DNA of 64,000 bases from Phytophthora sp. 'mugwort' (taxonomy: Eukaryota > Oomycota > Peronosporomycetes > Peronosporales > Peronosporaceae): assembly GCA_033558025.1 (NCBI GenBank), contig JAUCEF010000016.1, forward strand, positions 3,658,001-3,722,000. Reading direction: 5' to 3'. Made by a program: the position numbers and the translations under genes. Numbering within the stretch: the first letter of the stretch is position 1; each line of letters starts with the position of its first letter. Positions 21,596 to 30,847 of this stretch are shown here, piece after piece. Below the pieces are notes generated by a model, which was given only the letters and a program-made list of their open reading frames with translations, was not told the origin of the DNA and searched no databases.

Positions 21596-22508
21596 CTGGA
21601 GCGGCGACTGTCAACCAAAATGACGAATCTGACTTTGACAGAACAGTCCCACTCCATGAACACATCAAGGTGACGGTGTTCATGGACGGCCTACGAGTAG
21701 GCCCGGCCCGCACCCAGCTATTTCGGGTGCAGGCCAATACTCTGGAAGAGGCGATCCAAGTCGCCCTCCAAGAGGAGTACAGTCACTGACCGCCAGGTGC
21801 GCACGCCGGCGGTGATGTGGCCAAGGGCTGCGACACCAAGTCGCGGGGCCCCAAGCCGGCCAGTTCCTATGGAACTTGGGCTCGCCGAGAAGCATGATAT
21901 TCGCTGCTATAGCTGTGGTAAGCTAGGGCACATAGCACGTGCTTATCCTGCGGGGGACAACGAAAGCATTTTCCTCCAAAACCCATCGCGCTCAAGGGTC
22001 GCTGGCAAAGGCCGCGAGCCCATGGGCAGAGGAATGCAGGACACCGGTAGGGGCGGGGCGCACTACTGGGGAAGATCTAAGTCTTCATGAGCGGTGCGCG
22101 CCACCCGCGCACCGATGAGACTTAGCCCCTGAGAGTCTTTGCTGTCTCGAATCGAAGACGGGCAGCGCTGGGCTGCTAGTAGTACACGTAAGTGTACGGG
22201 AATATACACATCCCTTCCGAGTCTTGATAGATTCCGGGGCGTTGAAGAACTTTGCACGCCGCCAGACTGTTGCGAAGAACAGCTTCAAGTTGGCCGATGC
22301 TTTACGAGAAAGCAAAGGCAACGGGACAGTGTCAGTACAACTGGCCGACGGAACGGTGTTTATAGTTCACAAGATCCATATGGATCTAGCTGTGAAGGTC
22401 GAGGACTTCGACAGCATGGAGCAGTTTACTGTTCTAGAGGTGGACAAGTATGCCTTGATCCTAGGCATGCCCTGGCTCGAGAAACATGAGCCATGGATCG
22501 ATGGCTAA
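21596..22508 (+). pseudogene. Ty3/gypsy retrotransposon fragment: gag zinc knuckle and aspartic protease
   Basis: Gag end: HIKVTVFMDGLRVGPARTQL and FRVQANTLEEAIQVALQEEY (21650-21788). Then a CCHC knuckle, CYSCGKLGHIARAYP, at 21905-21950; its last Cys is replaced by Tyr. The retropepsin-like domain follows in another frame (22218-22508), with the active site reading LIDSGALKNFARRQT and LILGMPWLEKHEPWI as in oomycete gypsy elements. Stops and frameshifts separate the parts. I find no reverse transcriptase, RNase H or integrase after it, so this is a truncated, dead piece. The ORF pieces at 22665-23084 (AIQTPEDTTFRQLQWID-like end) may be further remains of the same or another element. Confidence 0.8.
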
Positions 22509-24850
22509 CAAAGCTACGGGCCAGCCGGCCCGCAGTTACTGACAGAGCATTGGTGAGTCATGTTCCCATCTCTGCTTATCGCTTGTAGGGTCAAGATAGC
22601 TCCCATCGACTTCCTCTTTCAAGTCACAACAGGATACGGTTGCTTGCGAGGAACTGTCGAGGAAATGTTTGCCCGCCAACTTCCAAACGTGCGGCGTCCT
22701 GAGTTCGATCTGTTTCTGAAGCCAAGCAACAATGCTCCTCAACGGGTTTTTTCGGTCATTCAAGAAGGGGAACGCAACTTCCACGTTCAGCTAGAGACAG
22801 TGTGACATACAGCACGCCTGCGTAGGAACGGCCAAGCGGACTTCCGGCTGAAGGTATTTGTGTACGTCCCTCGTCCCCAACGTGCCGCTACGCTGCGACG
22901 TGCTACGTCAGCACGCGTTGAAGAGCAAACCGCACGAATAGCCGCATTTGTGCGTGAGCATGCAAATGCAGCTGGACCAGCCACCCAACGCTACATGAGT
23001 GTCCGCCAAGCCAGATTGTCGGAAGAAGCTTCGATTCAGACACCCGAAGACACGACATTTCGGCAACTACAGTGGATCGATTAACAAGAAGAACAATGCT
23101 CACGGAACAGGAAAATGCAAACCCGGCCAGCCATGCTGAGTATCAAATGATCAGAGTCATCTTCGAGGGAAAGCCTATTTCGCCAAGGTGAACGTGGCGG
23201 ACTTGAGGCTGGCGCTAAGGCTGTCATCGTCTTCACTTCGCTCACCATATAGAGCGCCATCCAATAACGTCATTCCGGTCCCAGAGGTCGACATGGAAGA
23301 TATTGATCACCACTAACAAGACAATAGAAACGACGCAGCATGAAGTGCAGATATTAACTTGTGATCTTAGTCGAAAGCTCGTTTGCACCATACCCACAGT
23401 GATGATATAAATTCTCTCCAACTAATTCTTGTTTGCGTGTGCACCAATACATTGCGACCTTGAGAACGGCGAGCGGATCTTGATGGAAAGCTGTTTCCCG
23501 TGGCGCTGGATCCACCGCTTCAGCAGCGAAAAGGCTACCTCAATTGCAACTTATTAGCTATCAGAGCGAAATTGAGTGTACAAACAGCTGCAGGGAGTGA
23601 AGTCGGTGGATGACTCAACGTATTAGGTCTGATAAATTATTAGCTTACACAGCTACTAAATTGGTGGGGGGAACTGTATTTGCACTATAGGGCTTTTCCG
23701 AGGATAGGAACGTCTTTGAGCGATAATCTCAAAACAGGGACATGAAATGTAGTGTGGGCCACTGTGTGTCTGGTACACTAACTGATAACTTAACTACCGT
23801 TGACTACACGCGCTGCTCCACAGGACCGAATCTCGGTTTTCTTCGCCATCGCTACCGCGGACTCCTTCGTCGCCTGCACGCGCTTCTCGGCCGAATTCAC
23901 GCACTGCTCCGACTGCTAGCTTGGATCGATCCCGCTCACTACGCAGCTATGCTGTGCTGGTAGCCGAGCAGTGCAACCCAATAGGACAGTCAGATGCTCC
24001 CGTGAGGCTACCATTGTCGTGGCACACGTCAGATTTGTTGTGAAGCACGTGCTCTCTTATACAAAATTCTCCTTAAATAAGCCAATGTGGCTTATTTTAA
24101 CTTCATGTATAGTAAGTATTTGGGATCGGATTTCGAGCTCTAATACCTGAAAAATGTTCTTATACCCGGACACAAAATATCTGGATTTTTCTGTATGGCA
24201 GAGAATAATGAGACTATAGGCAACGATGATTTACTCTCGTATTGTGGCACGTTGTGGTTTAAGTGGCGAAGTGCCACAACCTACAACAGTGTATTGTGCA
24301 CAATATCGACAAGCCCCACAAGCCATCAAGCACCTTGCACACAACATCCCGCATGAATGCAAGATGCATATCATGGCCGGGACGCTCAAAGCAACGCCGG
24401 CATATTTTAGGCGTTCTATGTCTACAATGCTTTACGCGCAGAAAACACTTTGATGGAGGATTGACCTGAGCACTGCTCGCTATAACCAAAGGATCGCTGA
24501 GCTCAAGTTGGCCGTTCGTCACTTCAGCAATTGTATCCTATGATTTCATCATGGACCTATTTTGGCGTCTGTCCGTGGAGTGTCATACCCAAACACATTG
24601 TAATGAAAGCATGCCAAAACTCATCGGAAAGACAATATATTATGTAGCCAGATCACATATTGTGAGTTAACCTAGTAGCACCTTCAGAAGGTATCGAAAG
24701 CGCAACACATTAGTGTCGGTTGGTGTGTCAAGATTATCGAATAGGTAGCTCTCAGCAAAAGCTAAAACGAGGAAGCCGCAGCTGTCTCTGTCAAGCTGCT
24801 GAAAGTATCGGCTGCCGTCCGCCCCCCCCCCCCCCCAGCCCAAGCTCACC
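22509..24850. other. Gene-free stretch after the gypsy fragment
   Basis: Short ORFs at 22665-22805 and 22860-23084 look like decayed transposon protein (SIQTPEDTTFRQLQWID), family unassigned. A Leu/Arg-rich low-complexity patch at 23830-23930 is not convincing coding sequence. A poly-C tract lies at 24822-24836. No RNA gene was found. Confidence 0.4.
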
Positions 24851-24959
24851 ATTAGCTTGATAGCCAGACAAGAGTTCAATGACAATCACTATTACGACAC
24901 AAGAAAGCTCGGGTCCTAAAGAAGCTTGTGGTAATCCACGTGCAGGTGAACAACTGACG

Positions 24960-25771
24960 CACCTAACTCTCAGCAATCGAAGGCTATTCGCAAACCGTTC
25001 GTTGCCATCGACGACGTCGTTTTATTTGCGTGCCGCCAATGCGTACAGGCGTGACGGGGCCTGTTAGTAAGTCCAATGGCATCATGAAAGTATAGCTGTT
25101 CATTGCGGGGCCGACCCTGAATTTCGTGTCGATAAGCCCGGTATTGCTCTCAGAACTAGATTTGCGACATTGATCAAAGAGTTTAAGCGCGACGATGTGT
25201 CGTTCAATGCGGAAGTCTGGAACTGTGGAGCAATATGAAGAGTGAGACAGGTGGATTGCTGGATATAATTGCACAAACTGGTGACTGGATTGAGAAGGTG
25301 GAATAGTAAAACCGGGTGAAAGATGCCAAGCAGCGTGCAATTGAAAGCCCTGGTGAGCTAATGAGGCGATTGGCGATGAATGACATGGAAGAGGAGGGCG
25401 GACAAAGTGATTACACTACCTCTTACCACCGGGGCCAAGTGAGCGTGAGTCTCGCAAACGTTTCGTGCAGTCTGACAGCGCGCAGAAAGGAGAGATCGGT
25501 AAACAAGAGCGGCTAGTTATGGATGGGCTAACGGAGAGCATCTAGTCGGCAAATGAGGAAGAGAGCAACAAGTACGACTTTAAGACGCAGCGACTAGCGA
25601 TCGACAGAGAGGAAGCCGGAAAGCAGGTCGTGCAAGGCATGTGAAGCAGAAAAAAGGCCGGCAGCATGAATTAGAACTGGAAATACGACGTCAAACCACA
25701 GATGAAGATCGTGAAAAGCGGATGTATGAATTTGCTAGCAACGTGCTAGCGCAGGGCAGCCCCAAGAAGTA
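24960..25771 (+). pseudogene. Broken accessory (Myb/coiled-coil-like) ORF of a Harbinger-type element
   Basis: Frame fragments on the plus strand read ALRTRFATLIKEFKRDDVSF (25147-25206), then MRKSGTVEQYEE and KDAKQRAIESPGELMRRLAM. The last fragment is a charged helix, QHELELEIRRQTTDEDREKR, followed by FASNVLAQGSPKK and a stop at 25771. This is the layout of the second, Myb/trihelix-like protein that accompanies PIF/Harbinger transposases: DNA-binding helices then a coiled coil. It converges with the transposase remnant on the minus strand just downstream. At least four frame breaks are visible. The functional link is inferred from position. Confidence 0.55.
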
Positions 25772-25859
25772 AGGAGTAAGAGAGCGGTAGCTAGCCACAA
25801 GACGTGTCTAGATATTCATCTAGCGTCTGAGGGCTATCGAAGAACATCGAAATTTGGTT

Positions 25860-26990
25860 ACCCAAAGGCTTCATGCAGGTGTGGCAATTTGCCAAGAGCA
25901 CTCCAACGAAGAAGAGACTCCCAATGGCGGTTTGTCGAGCTCGATTTTTTTATCCCAGTTCAGATATTCCCATAGCTTTTTCGCCATACCAAACCCCCAC
26001 TCAACGCTTTCACGAACGTTGCTGATTTCACGATTTTTTTGAAGGCTGCTCCTGCAGTTGAGATGTAAATTGTTGGGCAGCATATGAAGCGACTATAACC
26101 GTAAGCAGGATCGCCATAATTACTTCGCCACAAAAAATACCGTTCGGGTCCTCTTCCTTCGATCGAGCAGCCCGCTGAGGTTCAGCATAGTAAAATCGTG
26201 GCGTCTTTCTTCAATTGGTCCAAACAAACTTACTAGAACCCTATGTGATGCTTGTACACTTTGTCAATTGAAACAGTGTTATGCCATGACCGCTGCAAGT
26301 TTTCGTATTTAGATGCAGGGTTATATCGAGCGCTTGGGCTTGCAACACACTGCTTGGTACCATCTATAAAGGCCTAGCAAGTCCGAAGTGAAAATCATGT
26401 TGCGTGGATGGCTGTTCATACCTACAAATTAACTGTATCAAGTCATAGTTGAGGTAGGCCAGATCGCGATGGAGATCGACAAGGAGTTGAGCTATAGCCT
26501 TCACAATCTGGCTGTACGGTCCCGTGGTTCGACAGACTTCACCCCCAACTGTCACCAACTTGGACATCTCGGATAGACGACGGCATAGCGTCGCTAATGC
26601 TTCGACGCGGTGAACGCGATCATCAGACAGCGTAACAACTCCATCTTCAGGCAGCTGAAGTTTCTCTGCAAGAACAGATAGCTCAGCATTCGTAAAACCA
26701 TAACGAACCTTTGACGTTGCGTCGTATAGCATGACATCGAAGATCTTGAACAATCTATCAGTGGCGCTCGTCGCGTAGACTAAAACAGTTCGTGTGCAGT
26801 AGTACAACCATGTTTCTCGCGAAGCGTCTTTTAGTTCTTCTAGCAAGTACCCACACAGAGGCGACCACCACGAGTGCCTGCTCCGCGGACAGTTTTGGCG
26901 CTACAAATACCTTTGTCCAAATGTTCTCTTTAGGGTATTTCTGCGGCTTAAGATAGCCGACCTCTATTGTAGACCTAGTCACGTTAGAGC
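25860..26990 (-). pseudogene. Decayed PIF/Harbinger-like transposase
   Basis: On the minus strand the N-terminal part (26364-26846) reads VRYGFTNAELSVLAEKLQLP then EALATLCRRLSEMSKLV and YSQIVKAIAQLLVDLH, the helical region of oomycete Harbinger transposases. The core near 26220-26370 has a degenerate 'DGT' block with NLQRSWHNT. The end (25871-26083) contains the catalytic-Glu-type region ISNVRESVEWGFG. Stops and frameshifts occur between these blocks (about 26090-26360 is heavily damaged). With the convergent ORF at 24960-25771 it makes a typical two-ORF element. Confidence 0.75.
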
Positions 26991-27750
26991 TGAGGTCGGC
27001 CCCTTAATCACCGTGTATCTCGAACTGAACCCGACTCGGCCAATTTTGTCCGAAAGTTCTGTACTTTCCAATCGTGGTATGTATTTAAGGTGAGAGTCAA
27101 CCCAGCGGCTATCTGTTCGACTACACATTTTCAACTGTTTTATACAAACTTTTGCCCCTGCGGCTTTACGGATACATACGTCAGTCTCATCGCTGAAGTC
27201 TCCTCGCGATACCCTAACATAAGGCTGGTTTAACTAGCGCGTGCAAGTATTGGCCACTTGTCTTCTGGTGACATACCATATGCGCCAGCCTTTAGCTACG
27301 AGGCCTTGAGCTTCGTAATCAAAATTTGTCGAATTGTATTATGAGTCTCACTCACAACGCAGACAGAAAATACCAAGTTGAAGTGTCGGACAGTCTGCCT
27401 GAAGTCGTTTGACCAATTGCATTTCACCAAAAAAAGCAAGGATCTGGAGCTATTTTCAACACTATTTTTTGCAACATGTGTACTAAATATAAGGCACATC
27501 AGCCTCCGTTTCGTCTGGTACGAGATTATTTTTGTGCCTTCGTCTGACCCGCTTCATCTCACACTTTGTCAATGCAACGGCTTAAAACGATGAAAAAAGC
27601 GACAACTATTTTCAATCTAGCTCCTTCATCCCATACGCATCTGTCTAAAAGAAGCTATTGTCTCCTGCTGTGGGAACAAATGCTTCAGTTTCCCCGTTAC
27701 GCCCCAGTTCTGACCACGGTGAGTTTCAACGAGAAGTTGGCAATTGCAAG
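26991..27750. other. Spacer upstream of the prominin-like pair
   Basis: No coding domain recognised. Confidence 0.5.
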
Positions 27751-27752
27751 GC

Positions 27753-27770
27753 GCCTCATTCTCATTTTGG
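27753..27770 (+). promoter_or_regulatory. Putative initiator of prominin-like gene 1
   Basis: GCCTCATTCTCATTTTGG contains TCATTCT followed by CATTTT, which fits the oomycete initiator pattern. It lies about 88-105 nt upstream of the preferred ATG at 27858. Confidence 0.5.
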
Positions 27771-27857
27771 CTTTGGTGCATTCGGCATCTCGACCACGCA
27801 AGCTTTTATTTGCTACAGTCGACACATCCATAGCAGAAAACTCGAGGTTTGGTGACG

Positions 27858-30440
27858 ATGGGAACGAGATTTCGACGATCAACTTCATTGGGTTTGCCTG
27901 GCAAACGCCTATTGCTGGTGCTAGTGATTGTGACTACGTTATCCTTGACGCATGCGGCACAACCTCTTGCGACGATGTCGAAGCTACGAGGCGTCAACAA
28001 GGCGTTGTTCTTCCAACAGCAAAGATACCCCATAGCTACTGCCATAGACCAGTCTATTGTCAACTACCGACGACTAGACACGAGTACGGCAGAGGCAGAT
28101 GCGTCGGCCAAGGCGAATGCAGTCGGAGCATCGGTACGCAAGGCCATCAAACAGCTTCGGGGAGGAACGGACAAGTTCTACCAAGACCTCATCACTGCTG
28201 TCAAGATCTGGATGTGTGAACAAGACGTGGACACAAACTCGGTCCGCTTTGTGAGCTGCAGTGAAGACAGCGCGTACGTGGATGATAACGGAGAAGAAGT
28301 GAGAGTGGCAATCACATCGTTAACAGACGATGAGACAGTGAACGCCTACAACCAAGGACTCTGTGAAGTGAGTCCGAACTGCTACTGGGCTGAGATTGTC
28401 GCGGAGGACACTAGTCGAGCTAAAGTGTACGCTGACCCTGACAGCAGCATGGAAAGCTCTGCTGCAGACTCAAAGATCAAAGAGTGGGCCACAGGTGTCC
28501 TCGGCTTTGTGATCCCGGGGATTGTCTTGGGGGTTCTCAGTCTATTGACAATGGTTTTCTTCTTGATTTGTCGCTGTTGCTGCAACCGATGTGGCGGTCG
28601 CTTCCCGCGGGACGAAGGCTACACGTGCATGCAAAAGTTTTTGCCCTTGCTCTTCTTCCTGCTCTTCGCGATCGGCGTCATTGTGGTTTCTGCCGCTGCT
28701 TTCCTGTATCGCGGTACAATGCTCACGGCAGTAGATGATATGTTTAACGCTACTTCAGGGACATTGAACAACGGTAGCGACTGGATCGTCAGCATCAAGA
28801 CCCCACTCGAGGACATCGCGGCCACTGTGATTGATTCAGCCGACGACATTAAGATAAAGCTCGATGGGACGGATTTCATCGACACTGGTCTAAGTGATCT
28901 GACATCAAAACTCAACGATTTCGGTGACAAATATTCCATTGCTCCGAAGATTCCAGCTGGTTGTGTACCTGATCCCTCTAAAACAAATGCTGAAGCCGAT
29001 GATAGTCCATGTTACACTTGCACGGCGTGTACTGAGATTGGGACCCAAGCCGAAGATGCAGCGACTCAAGTCAATACAAACGCTGGACCGGGTGTCAAAG
29101 AACTGAGTAATGTCAAGAAACAACTGAATACCAAGCTTGTCGAGATCTCTGGAACAGTTCAAAGCTCTGTGGACACTCAGGTGGTTACTGCCAATGATCT
29201 CATCACTACGGTCGATGATACTCAAGCTGATGTGGATGACTACGAAGGCAAGTTCCAAGATTATCGTGACCAATTGGGATATGCAATTATGGCTTTATTT
29301 GCTCTTGCTCTGGTGGTTATCGTCATTGGCTTTCTGGGGATCCTGTTTGGCCTCACACCCTTGAAAGCTCTGGCCAACATCATGCACATCGCCTATTTCC
29401 TCGGATTTATTGCGCTTTTCCTCACTTTTATCATTAGTGCCATTGTGCTTGCGATCGGTGTAGTACTCGGAGATGCCTGTGAAGTAACGCAAATCTTTGC
29501 CAACAACTGGACTGTGCCTCTGGGCGACTCGGCCAAGGCTGTGGATGCCTGTTTTCAGAACGAATCCCTTCTCGACGTCTTCAATCTGTCCGACAAGCTC
29601 GATTTCGCTCGTGGTGGGATCGATTTCCCAGAACTTGACATGACAGAAATGTTCGACTTCTCAGCACTGGACGACCTGGAAACAAACACCAATAATATCG
29701 ATGAAGAATCGTTTGGCTTCGACAAGGCTGGCTACACCTCCAAGGTGGACGCATTTAATGGCTACGCCACGCAATCTGATACGTCCACAACGTGTAACCC
29801 CGTCGGTCCAGGGTATCAAACAACGAACCATCTCTTAAATCCTTGGCTGGCTAATAGCCAGACAAAACCCAGCTCAGGGACAGAAGCCGACTATATCGAA
29901 AACTACTACACGACGTACGATGCGGGGTGTACAAACAACGACCCGAACGCCCCCACGCCTGCTAACGGTGCAGCCTTCGCGTGTGTGAGCACACCTCAAT
30001 GCGCTTTTTCAATCTTCATGAAAGAGCAGTATACCGTCATTTTCCCTCTCGCGACTCTCAAGTCAGGCATGGAGAGCTTTGTGGCGGAGCTCAGTACTGA
30101 CGTCAGTCACATCACTGACACATCCGACAGTTTTGAGACAAATACCAAGAAACTCAACGCGGATATCAACGTCATCAAGAACGACCTTGACAGCAGCCTC
30201 ATTGAGTATGTGGGTGACTTTGAAGAGGCCATGTACTGTACGTTCATCGCTGACGGTTTCTGGAACATCTACGACGCGCTTTGTGGCGACCTCATGCCGT
30301 CGATTACCATGATCGCGCTCATGTTATTCCTATGTGGAATATTCCTCATCCCTGTCAACGTCTGCCTGATCATCGGTGTCAAGCGACTCAAGGCGCCCGG
30401 CAACGGCCACATCATGGACACGGAAATGAAGTTCAAATAG
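27858..30440 (+). CDS. Prominin-like five-pass membrane protein 1
   Basis: Predicted plasma-membrane glycoprotein of 860 aa from the second ATG (27858); an in-frame ATG at 27849 adds three residues. Layout, numbered from 27849: signal peptide to about 37, extracellular N-domain to 213, TM1 216-240, a Cys-rich cytosolic loop CRCCCNRCGG (241-250), and TM2 264-287. A large extracellular loop with CYTCTAC follows, then TM3 477-502, TM4 512-541, a second large loop with sequons NWT, NES and NLS, TM5 815-845 and a short tail ending MKFK. This topology and the CRCC-N-CGG string after TM1 match metazoan prominins (CD133), which shape plasma-membrane protrusions and bind cholesterol. Homology is inferred from topology and motif. 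It forms a tandem pair with the next gene. Tweety-like proteins are an alternative. Confidence 0.85.
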   Translation: MGTRFRRSTSLGLPGKRLLLVLVIVTTLSLTHAAQPLATMSKLRGVNKALFFQQQRYPIATAIDQSIVNYRRLDTSTAEADASAKANAVGASVRKAIKQLRGGTDKFYQDLITAVKIWMCEQDVDTNSVRFVSCSEDSAYVDDNGEEVRVAITSLTDDETVNAYNQGLCEVSPNCYWAEIVAEDTSRAKVYADPDSSMESSAADSKIKEWATGVLGFVIPGIVLGVLSLLTMVFFLICRCCCNRCGGRFPRDEGYTCMQKFLPLLFFLLFAIGVIVVSAAAFLYRGTMLTAVDDMFNATSGTLNNGSDWIVSIKTPLEDIAATVIDSADDIKIKLDGTDFIDTGLSDLTSKLNDFGDKYSIAPKIPAGCVPDPSKTNAEADDSPCYTCTACTEIGTQAEDAATQVNTNAGPGVKELSNVKKQLNTKLVEISGTVQSSVDTQVVTANDLITTVDDTQADVDDYEGKFQDYRDQLGYAIMALFALALVVIVIGFLGILFGLTPLKALANIMHIAYFLGFIALFLTFIISAIVLAIGVVLGDACEVTQIFANNWTVPLGDSAKAVDACFQNESLLDVFNLSDKLDFARGGIDFPELDMTEMFDFSALDDLETNTNNIDEESFGFDKAGYTSKVDAFNGYATQSDTSTTCNPVGPGYQTTNHLLNPWLANSQTKPSSGTEADYIENYYTTYDAGCTNNDPNAPTPANGAAFACVSTPQCAFSIFMKEQYTVIFPLATLKSGMESFVAELSTDVSHITDTSDSFETNTKKLNADINVIKNDLDSSLIEYVGDFEEAMYCTFIADGFWNIYDALCGDLMPSITMIALMLFLCGIFLIPVNVCLIIGVKRLKAPGNGHIMDTEMKFK

Positions 30441-30787
30441 TGGCGATAGGTATTCATTGATAGGGAGCGACAGCTATATCTACACTGGTAAACTTTATGA
30501 ATTTTCTTTTTCTTTTGCTGCGCTTAAAGAAAAAGGTGTGTCAAAAGGTGTAGGCAAAATATGAACATGCACTCTATGTGAATTTGCTAAATAGCAACCT
30601 TCGCCTGAGCACCATTTCAGACATTTTAAAGCTTGCGTGAACTCGTATATTTAGTTGGAGGAATAATGCTTGTATTAGCGTTGGTGAAACCAAAAATATA
30701 CAGCTACTACCACGTTACTTATCAAGGGAGTTTTGGCGGTTAATTCTCTATTTAAGGACATTAGTATTTTGCCTTAAGAACTATCGG

Positions 30788-30800
30788 TTCATTTCTTTTT
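30788..30800 (+). promoter_or_regulatory. Putative initiator of prominin-like gene 2
   Basis: TTCATTTCTTTTT carries TCATTTC (fits YCAYTYY) and a pyrimidine tail. It lies about 48-60 nt upstream of the preferred ATG at 30848, in the 0.4-kb gap between the paired genes. Confidence 0.45.
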
Positions 30801-30847
30801 CTGTGCATGCTGCGGTGAATCTCCTCATAAACATTAATACGAGGGTC

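Noticed and set aside
27566..28219. 217-aa ORF overlapping the start of prominin-like gene 1
   Set aside because: Different frame, no domain, and it overlaps the conserved signal peptide and N-domain of the real gene.
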